A stretch of DNA of 64,000 nucleotides from Symbiodinium natans (lineage: Eukaryota; Sar; Dinophyceae; Suessiales; Symbiodiniaceae), in contig CAJNDS010000049.1 in assembly GCA_905221605.1 (NCBI GenBank), forward strand, positions 181,497 to 245,496, read 5' to 3'. Positions 22,801 through 30,940 of this stretch are shown piece by piece; position 1 is the first letter of the stretch, and every line of letters starts with the position of its first letter. The notes beneath the pieces are model-generated. The model saw only the letters and a program-made list of their open reading frames with translations, had not been told where the DNA came from and ran no database searches. A program made the position numbers and the translations under genes.

Positions 22801-25800
22801 GAAGTGATGTGATGGTACTGTGGTGATGGTAGTGTGGAGATTGGAGTGTGGTGATTGTAGTGTGGTGATGGTAGTGTGGTGATGGTAGTGTGGTGATTGG
22901 AGTGTGGTGATTGTAGTGTGGTGATGGTAGGTTGACGTTTTTTTTCTCCGAAGAACCCTTCGCTGAAGCTTTCGGGAAAAAACTTGATTTGATGGGTGTC
23001 TCAGCGCCACAGAGGTAGTTCCATGCTCTCTCCTCACGCAAAAAGACCTGTAGAACGACCCCGCCACCGGGATGTAATTTGTGTTCCGAGAGCCCTGCTT
23101 GCTTCATGTTTCTTAATCTTCTCATGCGGTTTCTGGTCAAGGCTTGTGGCACAGGTGGTGGATTTCCTGTTCATCTCTTTCGCTCTGCGGTCACTTTAGG
23201 TTGGTCTCAGTGCCGAGAACCGCGGTGTTGACAGCTTGTTCACGGGTCCTTGTTGGGCTCTGTTTAGAGTGACCTTCGTGATTAAAGACCGCCCTAAAAC
23301 CCCCTAAAACCGCCCTAAAACCGCCCGAAAACCCCCCTAAAAACCCTCTAAAACCCACCGAAAAACCCCTCTAAAACCCTCTCCTTCAAGCCTGGGCCTG
23401 CCAGCGCAGGCCCGGCGCAGGAGACGGGGCCGAGGGGAAGCGCCGAGGCATGGGCTCAAAAGCTCCTCCTTCAGGGGGTTGAGGTTTTAGGGTGGTAGGC
23501 TTCGCGGTTTGGGGTGGTGGTGGGGTTTAGGGTTTGGGGCTTAGGGGCTTGCGGGGGGGTTGGGGTTCAGGGTGGCAGGGTTTAGGTCCCTTACGGGCCA
23601 GGGATTAGGGCCCGCAGCTTGCTAGGCAGGGGGTGGAAGGGAACTTGGGCTCGGCGAGCTAAGAAAGGATGGCTGCATTTGTTTCAGCACCTGACGCGCG
23701 GCGATTGCGGCCCAAGCTCGCCTTGTGATCACGCAGACGCCCGCGCGCTGCAGCTTTAGCAGACGCTAGTTTCGAACCATGGCCTTGCCAATGAAGACCG
23801 CCATGAAGAAGGCTTCCCTACACACCTACACTAAGGCTTATGACCCTTATACCAGAAAGCCCTTTGTGCCCGCCTAGAATGATTCTCGGTGGAAGGTTCC
23901 AGCCCCAGAGTTGCAAAGGGTTCTATCTCCCTATGGTGCGGTTTCTTGGATCTTAGTTAACTTGTTTAACTTTGTCCCTTCGTACACCATCAATCTCATG
24001 ATAGCCTAACCGCCAAAGAGTCCACGCATTGGAAGGGGTAGGACTCGTGTGGCTTCTTGATGGCACGATTCTTATGTCGGGTTCTTACTGGCTTGGAAAC
24101 AGGCTTCTTGCCTCAGAGACGGTTATCATTTTCCTATCTTTTCCTGACCTTAGATTCCTTGCTAGATCTCCTGCATGGGCTTGTGGAGCACGGCCGTTCA
24201 AGATACCGAGCCGTAGGGCATCATCGGCTGGCTTTCGGGTCCCAAAATCTTCGGCCCCTGAGAGCCCCGAATCTGCGAGGCCATGAAGGCAAGCGCCATG
24301 AAGGCCAAGGCCATGAAGAAGCCCATGAAGGAGGGGCTTGGGGGTTGTGGGAGGGTTCGCGGCCTTATGCCCGAAAAAGAATCACAAGATGCGCCTTTGA
24401 GATCTCGACTAAGCCCCATAAGCATCAAGTTACAGGGAAAGAAAAAAAGCCAATGTAGGGAGCTTGGGGCTCATGCAGTCCTGCTGGAAATGCCCGGACT
24501 GGAAGGCTTAACCCTCATTCCGGTATTAGGGGGCGCTAGTTCCTTCATCAGCCTTAAGCAACAGCGAGTACCCTGTGCATCCAGCAAGTCTTCATCAGGC
24601 AATGAAGAAGAAGGCAGTGTCGAAGATCGCTACGGGCAGGCTTGCGAAGTCTCGAGTCTTCAATGGCGCGAAGGCGGGGACGGCTGAGAGCTCACGGTTC
24701 TGATACAGACGCGAGTCGCAGCACATGCAGCATTCGTGATGTCTCGTCTTCTAGCAAAGCAGCTTCCGGAGGAACGATCAGAACCTCATCGCATGTGATA
24801 GCAGCTACCGGGTACCGGTTTAGGCCCGGGCAAAAACCTCTAGTTCAGCCTCGCCTCGCCCGATCAGGAGAAGACTACGGGTGGTCTGCAGAAGGCCAAC
24901 CTGATGAAGAACAAGCGCGGCAAGGTCGTCAGCAAGAAGATGCACGCCAAGGGGAAGTCAATCCAGAAGTTCGTGCAGGGCTGGCTCAGCGCAGTCGCGA
25001 CGGCCAGAAAGGAGCTGGGCATCAAGGGCTTTTGTGTGATCGGCGGCAAGAGCGCTCAGGGGAAGGCGCTCTATGCCAAGGCCAAGGCGATTTATGCGGC
25101 GTGAGGCTTCCAAGGGGGCAGGCCTGCTTTCGTGGTCGTTCATGGAGCAGGCAACCCGTGAACCTCAGCCGACAGGGTGATGTACAGGTGCCTCTGCCTT
25201 TGAAAAATCGCAGAGGCCCATGATGTCCTTGCGATGCATTGTTCGGTGCAGGCAGTGAGAAATGGTGCTTAGCTGGGACGTTGCGGTTATGTTGCTGTGC
25301 CTAACAGTCTAACGTACGAGTTTGCTGCAGTGCACCCCGTCGTGACCCCCGCCTGCAGCCAAGATCCCAGATTCGACTCCTTAAGCCCGAGCCCTGACAC
25401 CCTAAACCCCAAATCTCCATGAACCCACGAGCCCTGACTCTAAACCCTTAAGAGTCAAATGGAAGCCTTACAGTTAAAGTGGCTGCAGGCGCAGCTCCAG
25501 GCATCGGCTGACAAGGTCACCGGCCGGAAGGCGTTCGGCCCTCTGGAAGGTGCTGTTTGTCTGTTTTGTCAGTTTTGTCTGTTTTGTTTGTCTTGTTTGT
25601 CTTGTTTGTCTTGTTTGTCTTGTTTGTTTTGTTTGTTTTGTTTGTTTTGTTTGTTTTGTTTGTTTTGTCTGTTTTGTCTGTTTTGTTTGTTTTGTCTGTT
25701 TTGTCTGTTTTGTCTGTTTTGTCAGTTTTGTCAGTTTTGTCTGTCTTGTTTGTCTTGTTTGTCTTGTTTGTTTTGTTTGTTTTGTTTGTTTTGTTTGTTT

Positions 25801-28800
25801 TGTTTGTTTTGTTTGTTTTGTTTGTTTTGTCTGTTTTGTCTGTTTTGTCTGTTTTGTTTGTTTTGTCTGTTTTGTCTGTTTTGTCTGTTTTGTTTGTCTT
25901 TGTCTGTCTTGTTTGTCTTGTTTGTCTTGTTTGTTTTGTTTGTTTTGTTTGTTTTGTTTGTTTTGTTTGTTTTGTTTGTTTTGTTTGTTTTGTCTGTTTT
26001 GTCTGTTTTGTTTGTTTTGTCTGTTTTGTCTGTTTTGTCTGTTTTGTCAGTTTTGTCTGTTTTGTTTGTCTTGTTTGTCTTGTTTGTCTTGTTTGTCTTG
26101 TTTGTTTTGTTTGTTTTGTTTGTTTTGTTTGTTTTGTTTGTTTTGTTTGTTTTGTCTGTTTTGTCTGTTTTGTTTGTTTTGTCTGTTTTGTCTGTTTTGT
26201 CAGTTTTGTCAGTTTTGTCTGTTTTGTTTGTCTTGTTTGTCTGTTTTGTCTGTTTGTGTCTGTTTTGTCTGTTTTGTTTTGTCTGTTTTGTCTGTTTTGT
26301 CTGTTTTGTCTGTTTTGTCTGTTTTGTCTGTTTTGTTTGATGTGTTTGTTTTGTTTGTTTTGTTTGTTTTGTTCGTTTTGTTGGTTTTGTCTGTTTTGTC
26401 TGTTTTGTTTGTTTAGTTTGGTTTGTCTGTTTTGTCTGTTTTGTCTGTTTTGTCTGTTTTGTTTGTTTTGTTCGTTTTGTTGGTTTTGTCTGTTTTGTCT
26501 GTTTTGTTTGTTTAGTTTGGTTTGTCTGTTTTGTCTGTTTTGTCTGTTTTGTCTGTTTTGTTTGTTTTGTTCGTTTTGTTGGTTTTGTCTGTTTTGTCTG
26601 TTTTGTTTGTTTAGTTTGGTTTGTCTGTTTTGTCTGTTTTGTCTGTTTTGTCTGTTTTGTCTGTTTTGTTTGTTTTGTTTGATTTGTTTGTTTTGTTTGT
26701 TTTGTTCGTTTTGTTGGTTTTGTCTGTTTTGTCTGTTTTGTTTGTTTTGTTTGGTTTGTCTGTTTTGTCTGTTGTGTCTGTTTTGTCTGTTTTGTCTGTT
26801 TTGTCTGTTTTGTCTGTTTTGTCTGTTTTGTCTGTTTTGTCTGTTTTGTTTGTTTTGTTTGTTTTGTTTGTTTTGTTTGTTTTGTTTGTTTTGTTTGTTT
26901 TGTTTGTTTTGTTTGTTTTGTTTGTCTTGTTTGTCTTGTTTGTCTTGTTTGTCTTGTTTGTTTTGTCTGTTTTGTCTGTTTTGTTTGTTTTGTTTGATTT
27001 GTTTGTTTTGTTTGTTTTGTTTGTTTTGTTCGTTTTGTTGGTTTTGTCTGTTTTGTCTGTTTTGTTTGTTTAGTTTGGTTTGTCTGTTTTGTCTGTTTTG
27101 TCTGTTTTGTCTGTTTTGTCTGTTTTGTTTGTTTTGTTTGATTTGTTTGTTTTGTTTGTTTTGTTCGTTTTGTTGGTTTTGTCTGTTTTGTCTGTTGTGT
27201 CTGTTTTGTTGTTTTGTCTGTTTTGTCTGTTTTGTCTGTTTTGTCTGTTTTGTTTGTTTTGTTTGTTTTGTTTGTTTTGTTTGTTTTGTTTGTTTTGTTT
27301 GTTTTGTTTGTGTTGTTTGTTTTGTTTGTTTTGTTTGTTTTGTTTGTTTTGTTTGTTTTGTTTGTTTTTTTTGTTTTGTTTGTTTTGTTTGTTTTGTCAG
27401 TTTTGTCTGTTTTGTCTGTTTTGTCTGTTTTGTCTGTTTTGTCTGTTTTGTCTGTTTTGTCTGTTTTGTCTGTTTTGTCTGTTTTGTCTGTTTTGTCTGT
27501 TTTGTCTGTTTTGTCTGTTTTGTCTGTTTTGTCTGTTTTGTTTGTGTTTGTTTTGTTTGTTTTGTCTGTTTTGTCTGTTGTGTCTGTTGTGTCTGTTTTG
27601 TCTGTTTTCTCTGTTTTGTCTGTTTTGTCTGTTTTGTCTGTTTTGTCTGTTTTGTCTGTTTTGTCTGTTTTGTCTGTTTTGTTTGTTTTGTTTGTTTTGT
27701 TTGTTTTGTTTGTTTTGCTTGTTTTGCTTGTTTTGATTGTTTTGTTTGTTTTGTTTGTTTTGTTTGTTTGTTTGTTTGCAGGGGAAAAGAAAAGCACTAG
27801 GACTCAAAAACACCTAGGGACCCAAGTCCCTCAACCCTAAAGCCCCAAACCCTTCCCATCCCGGCGGTGGGTTGAGGCCGAGGGTTTAGGTCCTCAAGCC
27901 GGGTTTCGGGTTGAAGGTTGGGATGTTCCCCCTCTCCAGCAAATTGATCGCCTGAACCTAACTGCGAAGCCCGAAAGGCCCGAAAGGCCCGAAAGGCCCG
28001 AAAGGCCCGAAAGGCCCGAAAGGCCCGAAAGGCCCGAAAGGCCCGAAAGGCCCTGAACCTCCGATTGCTTATCGCCCATAGCCCCTTGTAGGGTTCCAAA
28101 GCCTAGGCTACACCCTACACCCTAAACCCCTAAACCCCTAAACCCGAAACCCGAAACCCTAAACCCGAAACCCTAAACCCTAACCCCTAAACCCTAAATC
28201 CCTGAACCAGCGGTGGCGGAGGCAAAAGCCTTGGCAGAGGCCAGCCCCCAAACAGGGGGTTTGGGGTGTAGGGTTTGATTCTGGCTTCGGTTTCCTTACT
28301 AGTTCTGAGTAGAGAATGAGGGGTTTAGGGCCCCTCTCTACTCCCTTGGGGATACAAGCCACAGAATTCAAAGTTTCCAGGTTTTGCTGCTTGTTGGCTG
28401 TTGGCGTGGCGACAAGCGCAGTTCCGCTAAAACCACTCACGCCGCGGTTCTCTGATGCCCCAGTTCCTACGCTCTCCGACCCCAAACTCCAAGCTCGAGA
28501 TGTTCCCCTTTGGGGTAGCAGGGCTTCTGATGAGTGCTTTCCTTGCAAGCCCATAAGGGGGAGACTCAAGACTCAAGACCCCAAACCCGAAGTCTCCGAG
28601 CAGGCCCAACGCCGGCCGTTCCTGGTGTACCAGCCGCGCACCCGGTGGCCCTTGAAACTATTAGGGGTTTAGGGTTTAGGGGTTTGGGGTTTAGGTTTTT
28701 GAGTTTAGGGTCACTGACCCTGAAGCCCCGAAGAGGGTGGAAGCGCAGACAGGACTTGGCCAGGTTGCGCGGTGCTTGCAGGATCAGCTGTACAAGCCCA

Positions 28801-28832
28801 TCCCGACGAGTACTGTGTTACCTAGCCTCTAG
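7832..28832 (+). CDS. Host coiled-coil gene containing the DVNP array (tentative)
   Basis: A series of short + strand exons appears to form one gene whose intron holds the DVNP array. Exons in compatible phase are 7832-7885 (reads NLTTAKEISSGAADFCTK), 8541-8609 (includes PKCLDGMAQKLSELNK), possibly 9426-9450 (EAAERKRQ), 25453-25549 (includes MEALQLKWLQAQLQASADK), 28211-28239 (AVAEAKALAE), 28601-~28660 and perhaps 28734-28832, which ends in TAG two bases before the cold-shock ATG. Helical, Ala/Glu/Lys/Gln-rich peptides suggest coiled coil; no family is recognised. GC donors follow 7885, 8609 and 28239. Frameshifted copies of the 25453 exon sit in the repeat units at about 11505, 14273 and 19340. 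That the parts belong to one transcript is inference. Confidence 0.4.
8509..8535 (+). promoter_or_regulatory. Poly-C tract at 3' splice site
   Basis: Two runs of C broken by one G end in CAGCAG directly upstream of the 8541 exon. It acts, by position, as an extreme polypyrimidine tract. Homopolymer length may be unreliable in the assembly. Confidence 0.5.
8610..9425. other. Conserved 5' part of the DVNP repeat unit, copy 1
   Basis: Non-coding sequence that recurs with high identity upstream of each DVNP copy: about 11600-12060, 14370-14825 and 22981-23280. It starts as an intron (GC donor then TTTCGGGGTTTGGGGG), and includes a conserved block from GCCACAGAGGTAGTTCCATG to CACGAAGGGCTTTGCCT. 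The conserved block could hold the DVNP promoter, but no element is recognisable. Confidence 0.6.
9754..11033 (+). CDS. DVNP-type basic nuclear protein, copy 1
   Basis: Four exons: 9754-9786, 10263-10313, 10528-10611 and 10797-11033 (TGA), 405 nt in total and 134 residues. The order is a Met/Lys/Ala-rich leader over exons 1-2 (MALPMKTAMKK, then KAKAMKKPMK), a basic linker in exon 3 (AVSKIATGRLAKSRVFNG), and a conserved C-terminal domain in exon 4 containing KNKRGKVVSKK, a W, ARKELGIKGF and GGKSAQGKALYAKAK. This is the pattern of dinoflagellate/viral nucleoprotein (DVNP), a chromatin protein that replaces bulk histones; relatives occur in algal large DNA viruses. A different basic protein family (HCc/HLP, HU-like) is the main alternative and fits less well. 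Donors are GC, GA and GC; acceptors AG. Exon 2 has an S-T change, and intron 2 lacks ~64 bp present in copies 2-4. Confidence 0.82.
11340..11477. repeat. CCCCAAGC/CCCCAAAC minisatellite
   Basis: Imperfect tandem 7-bp units (CCCCAAA, CCCCAAG, CTCCCAAA) on the + strand. The G-rich complement resembles telomere-variant repeats. It recurs at the same place in the next units (14105-14245 and 19145-19310) with different copy numbers. Confidence 0.85.
11505..11612 (+). pseudogene. Frameshifted copy of host exon (unit 1)
   Basis: Clearly related to the open exon at 25453-25549 (shared ATGGAAGCCTTACAG and GGCGTTCGGCCCTCTGGAAG), but a one-base deletion before CTGCAGG changes the frame. The GC-donor intron start (GCGCTGTTTG) is still present. 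Homologous broken copies are at about 14273-14372 and 19340-19438. Confidence 0.7.
12367..13787 (+). CDS. DVNP-type basic nuclear protein, copy 2
   Basis: Exons 12367-12399, 12970-13020, 13289-13372 and 13551-13787, with the same phases and splice types as copy 1. The last exon encodes the same 78 residues as in the other copies. Exon 2 reads SAMKAKAMKKPMK. The last codon of exon 3 is ATG rather than the ACG of copies 1 and 4, a change shared only with copy 3, so copies 2 and 3 are the closest pair. Intron 1 contains a full-length unrelated reading frame (12599-12832). All key residues of the C-terminal domain are kept. Confidence 0.82.
12599..12832 (+). pseudogene. Protein-like frame inside DVNP intron 1 (copy 2)
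   Basis: A 77-residue open frame in the first intron. It starts with TTG rather than ATG and reads like a protein fragment (SQDNRGWTRAERFLSYTINL, then SGSEWLGNRLLASET). The homologous frame in copy 3 (15908-16141) differs at three residues; in copies 1 and 4 the region is partly deleted and stop-containing. All three visible differences change the amino acid, so there is no sign of selection. Probably a captured gene or element fragment. No family recognised. Confidence 0.4.
13788..15674. other. Unit spacer between DVNP copies 2 and 3
   Basis: Same order as the previous spacer: 3' region, CCCCAAG minisatellite (14105-14245), frameshifted host exon (about 14273-14372) and conserved 5' region. 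It adds a segment at about 15050-15260 of degenerate CCCTAAAACC and CCCGAAAAACC repeats, and a block matching 9400-9450 that is frameshifted. Confidence 0.7.
15675..17096 (+). CDS. DVNP-type basic nuclear protein, copy 3
   Basis: Exons 15675-15707, 16279-16329, 16598-16681 and 16860-17096. The coding sequence is nearly identical to copy 2, including the ATG at the end of exon 3. GC, GA and GC donors with AG acceptors are kept. Just 3' of the stop, at 17191, the conserved downstream sequence is interrupted by the 1,730-bp element; copies 1, 2 and 4 show the empty site. The copy itself is intact. Confidence 0.82.
15908..16141 (+). pseudogene. Protein-like frame inside DVNP intron 1 (copy 3)
   Basis: The counterpart of 12599-12832, 77 residues, also without an ATG start. 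Three residues differ from copy 2 (E to G, M to L, S to L). It lies wholly in intron 1 and would be removed by splicing. No recognisable domain. Confidence 0.4.
17191..18934. mobile_element. 1,730-bp TIR element with 7-bp target duplication
   Basis: The element (17198-18927) is flanked by TTTGAAA at 17191-17197 and 18928-18934; the homologous empty sites after copies 1, 2 and 4 have one TTTGAAA. Ends are imperfect terminal inverted repeats, CTGTACAAATTATA and the complement of TATAATTTCGGCAG (11 of 14 paired). Both subterminal regions carry repeated TGACGTC words with AAATTA context. The interior is a satellite, not a transposase, so the element is non-autonomous. The 7-bp duplication and CTG...CAG ends do not let me name a superfamily (7-8 bp duplications occur in P and hAT-like groups). 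It separates the 3' end of DVNP copy 3 from its usual downstream sequence. Confidence 0.88.
17347..18535. repeat. Higher-order palindromic satellite inside the TIR element
   Basis: About 15 copies of a 21-bp palindrome (CCCTATCTG, GCC, CAGATAGGG) are arranged in six units of roughly 170-200 bp. Each unit has two or three palindromes, a C-rich stretch with CTGGCCCGTCCCCTTCC, and GGGCTTGGAATTGGCTTCAA. Some palindromes are damaged on one arm. Open frames here (for example repeated KTLSGPDRV) are by-products of the repeat. Confidence 0.92.
19891..20926. repeat. 42-bp minisatellite
   Basis: About 24 units of 42 bp, each containing TTTTCGAAGCCCCAGAGTTC then CGCGCCCACGG. Because 42 is divisible by three, frames stay open through the array on both strands, giving false ORFs of 250-450 codons. 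Units vary mostly at TATTTGCGACG versus TGTTTGCGAGG. Confidence 0.95.
21249..21430. repeat. 62-bp tandem repeat, three copies
   Basis: Three near-identical units containing GGCAGCTCCGGGCGTCCGCG and GTACTACAAAAAGTCGACTT. They lie between the first right-end segment of the composite insertion and the polypurine tract. Confidence 0.92.
21431..22268. repeat. ~840-bp polypurine tract (GAGGAAGA)n
   Basis: Almost uninterrupted A/G on the + strand, made of GAGGAAGAGGA-type units with rare C. Mirror symmetry over hundreds of bases makes intramolecular triplex DNA likely. All frames are open on both strands (Arg/Glu-rich or Ser/Leu-rich), so the long ORFs are artefacts. Confidence 0.97.
22270..22735. 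repeat. ~74-bp tandem repeat, seven copies
   Basis: Units have a constant part (CGCACAGCGGGAGCGCTCCG then ACACGCACGATCCCCGCAGA) and a variable ~17-base part that alternates between AAGCAAGTTGTGCAATG and CGGGCGCAAATCCAGATG types. The constant part also opens the end segment at about 20938. Confidence 0.92.
22981..23778. other. Unit 5' region before DVNP copy 4
   Basis: Conserved unit 5' sequence to about 23280, then an abrupt junction to CCCTAAAACCGCC degenerate repeats, indicating a deletion of the region present in other units (CAGCAACGGCCGTCACGAAGG). From about 23395 it rejoins sequence related to 15270-15670 with further small deletions. Confidence 0.65.
23779..25104 (+). CDS. DVNP-type basic nuclear protein, copy 4
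   Basis: Exons 23779-23811, 24280-24330, 24599-24682 and 24868-25104. Exon 4 encodes the same C-terminal domain as the other three. Exon 3 ends in ACG as in copy 1. Intron 1 is also copy-1-like: it has the shortened, stop-containing version of the captured frame. Intron 2 is of the copy 2/3 length. Copy 4 is therefore mosaic, suggesting gene conversion or unequal exchange among units. Confidence 0.82.
25453..25549 (+). CDS. Open host exon after the DVNP array
   Basis: Starts after CTTAAG and ends at a GT donor. It encodes 32 residues including MEALQLKWLQAQLQASADK and RKAFGPLE. Its Leu/Gln/Ala pattern is helical. Three upstream copies of this exon in the repeat units carry a one-base deletion, so this is the only one in frame. 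It is listed separately because it is the best evidence that the DVNP units are nested inside another gene. Confidence 0.5.
25554..27778. repeat. 2.2-kb 9-bp T/G minisatellite filling an intron
   Basis: Tandem TCTGTTTTG and TTTGTTTTG units (with TTTGTCTTG, TCAGTTTTG and TTTGTTCGT variants). The array begins about five bases after the donor of the 25453 exon and ends in TTTGTTTGCAG, so it fills nearly the whole span up to that AG. A 9-bp unit keeps all frames open on both strands, producing false ORFs up to 747 codons. Confidence 0.97.
27968..28052. repeat. (CCCGAAAGG)n 9-bp repeat
   Basis: About nine exact tandem copies of CCCGAAAGG, followed by degenerate CCCTAAACC and CCCGAAACC repeats to 28200. 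It lies in the same putative host intron as the T/G minisatellite. Confidence 0.95.
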
Positions 28833-28834
28833 CC

Positions 28835-29146
28835 ATGGCGTACACAGGAACCTTGAAGAAGTTCATGGATGGAAAGGGCTTCGGCTTCATCGAGAACTCT
28901 GATGGTTCTGGCGATGTTTTTGTGCACTTCTCACAGCTGACCAACGGTGGCTCCGACGACATGATTGTCGGGACAGAGATGACCTTCGACATCGAGGAAG
29001 ATGCTCGAAGTGGCAAAACCAAGGCCACCAACGTGACCTTGTCGGGCGGCGGCAGTGGTGGCGGTGGTGGCGGTGGTGGCTATGACTCCGGATACTCCAG
29101 CAAGGGCAAGGGCAAGGGCAAGGGCAAGCGCTACGACCCGTACTGA
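28835..29146 (+). CDS. Cold-shock-domain nucleic-acid-binding protein
   Basis: A single exon of 103 codons. Residues 1-70 form a cold-shock domain with both RNA-binding motifs: KGFGFI (RNP1) and VFVHF (RNP2), then a typical TFDIE turn. A glycine-rich linker follows and the tail is KGKGKGKGKRYDPY. Cold-shock-domain proteins bind single-stranded RNA or DNA and act in RNA folding and translation; they are abundant in dinoflagellate transcriptomes. The ATG context (TAGCCATGGCG) is strong, and no upstream in-frame ATG exists before a stop. The gene begins two bases after a possible host stop codon (28830-28832). 29147-29480 has no further coding signal and is probably 3' untranslated or intergenic. 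Confidence 0.93.
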   Translation: MAYTGTLKKFMDGKGFGFIENSDGSGDVFVHFSQLTNGGSDDMIVGTEMTFDIEEDARSGKTKATNVTLSGGGSGGGGGGGGYDSGYSSKGKGKGKGKRYDPY

Positions 29147-29479
29147 GCGTGCCCGGTGACTTCGGACTCGTCAGGCTGCGGCGGCGCTGCCCGCGACGTC
29201 AGCATCTTATGAGCTGGGCAGCCAATCTTCTCAAGCTTCAGTTGAGAAAGCAGCTGAGGCGTTGTTCCCGTGTTTCCGAAGACACACGCAGATCTGACTA
29301 GGATGGGCGCAGTATTCGAGTCGAGGTGCAGGGGCATAAACAGCGCCTGCCTCTGTTGCGAAGCGCAAGTCTGTGCATGGCATCCACTAGGTGCATGGAG
29401 GCCCAAACTCAGCAGCTTGACTCTTAACACCCTTGGATCCCACCACTCTTAAAACCCTTGGATCCCCCACCCTAAAAGT

Positions 29480-30360
29480 GCCGCATCCTCAGTGTCCAGG
29501 TCGCGCGTGGCCGCCGCGCACGCGGAGCCGGACAAGCCTCCCTGGCATGTCGGTCGTCCTCCAGAAGTCCTCTAGGAATCCTGGAGGGTTCTGATTCAGG
29601 GCTTCGGGTTTTTGGTTCATGAAGCTTCCGGCACCCGGGCCCCACTACGAGATTTGTTGATTTGGTGAAACGCCAATTAGGCACCTCATGGGTTTCTGTT
29701 GTCCGTGGCCCCCATGGGTCCCCGACGCACTAAAACCTTGGAAGCACTCCCAGGCCCTTCTCGAACAGAATTTTGGCTCTGCCTTCAGCACACGAGGCCA
29801 TAGAAGAAGAGTCATGATTCGAATCAGAGCCCTAAGAGCCCACCAAAGCCCCAAACCCTAAAGTCCTTAAAGCCCTTGTCAGGACTGGACGGAAGGATGG
29901 ATCGGGGCTTCCGCTCCAACCGAACCCCTTCATCTCCAAGCCACCAGCGGGTCCGCGAACAAGACGCCCAAAAAACAAAAGCAGGGGAGTCAGTGCCTGA
30001 AGTCCAGGGTCTGCAGGATCTAAGGTTTAAATCTCATAATTGCCATCCAGTTATTCATAATAGCAACATCAGAGTAGAGCAAGAAAGTTGAAACAATGAG
30101 AGTAAGACAAACGAATTCAACATAAGGATAAGAATAATAAGTCTCCAGAAAATATGCTTCGGGAGGGGCTGACGGCCTCGAGTGCTGAGAATGTAAAAGC
30201 TCACCATTCGGGCGGATTCGGGGCCCCGTGAAAGGGAAATTTGAAGTGGGGAAACCGATGCGGGTTGCTCTGAGCCCAAAATCTTCAAGTCAATAGCCCT
30301 AAGTTCTTCTGACATCTCTGACATCTCTGTATCCCAGAATCCCTGTAGACCCTAAACCAT
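29480..30360. other. Non-coding stretch with a degraded copy of SH3b-gene sequence
   Basis: 29880-30180 resembles 4945-5560: a GGACGGAAGGATGGATC block with CTCCAAGCCACC, then an AT-rich part with GAGTAGAGCAAGAAA, then GGGGCTGACGGCCT. The exon-like part is no longer in frame with the SH3b-like repeat. It is a partial duplicate or pseudogene fragment. Confidence 0.45.
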
Positions 30361-30940
30361 CCTAAACCTAGACCCTCTGGTCCTTGCTGCTGCAGCTGTA
30401 GCTTTTACTAGGGTCTCGGATGTGTGGCTTGGGCCCATGGCATCTGATCCATTTGATTCGCACTCTTCCCACAGCCTAGACTCTGCTTTCTCCAGTAGTG
30501 CCAAATTACATTGTCAGAACAGTGTGCTTTGTGGATTACCTGTACTTCGCGGGCTCACTCACGTGTGCTTAGTTCTTTAGCAGCTCCAACGAGAGCTGCT
30601 AGGTGAAGGCCATTGAATGCCATCCATTTGATACGTATCGCTTCTTCAGTTATCACGGCCTTTGAGCAAGATGATGCCGCCAATATGGACATGTCCTAAA
30701 TACATCCGTAGCCTAAACCCTTCTGTTCCAGTGCAGACATTCAGAAGGCAAGGTAAGCCACAGAGCATCCCTGGCAAAATCGTTGCCATGGGTGGAGGGC
30801 CTCTGTGCACCTGTTGAATCGGGCCCCCCGGCGCGCATTCGCCCTTCTTGCTTTCCTCGTTCAGGGCTCTAAAGGGGATTAGGGTTTAGGTATCGTTTAA
30901 GTTTTGGGTTCAGGAGGTTGGGGTGGGTTTGTGGTCATGT

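Larger units (their letters stand above)
19514..22980. mobile_element. ~3.5-kb composite satellite insertion in a DVNP unit
   Basis: Sequence homologous to unit spacers is interrupted after GGCTTGTGAAGAA (19513) and resumes at ACTTGATTTGATGGGTGTC (22982). The ends carry an inverted TCCCGAAAGC (19529-19538) and GCTTTCGGGA (22968-22977), with related flanking bases. The right-end segment (CACGATCCCCGCAGAG ... GAAGCTTTCGGGAAAA) occurs twice, at about 20938-21231 and 22722-22978, so the insertion looks like two nested or tandem elements. It holds four repeat arrays listed separately. No clean target duplication could be defined, and no transposase is seen. Confidence 0.65.

Noticed and set aside
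25557-27800. Very long ORF (747 codons, Leu/Phe/Cys/Val repeats)
   Set aside because: It is produced by a 9-bp minisatellite without stop codons; other frames and the other strand are equally open.
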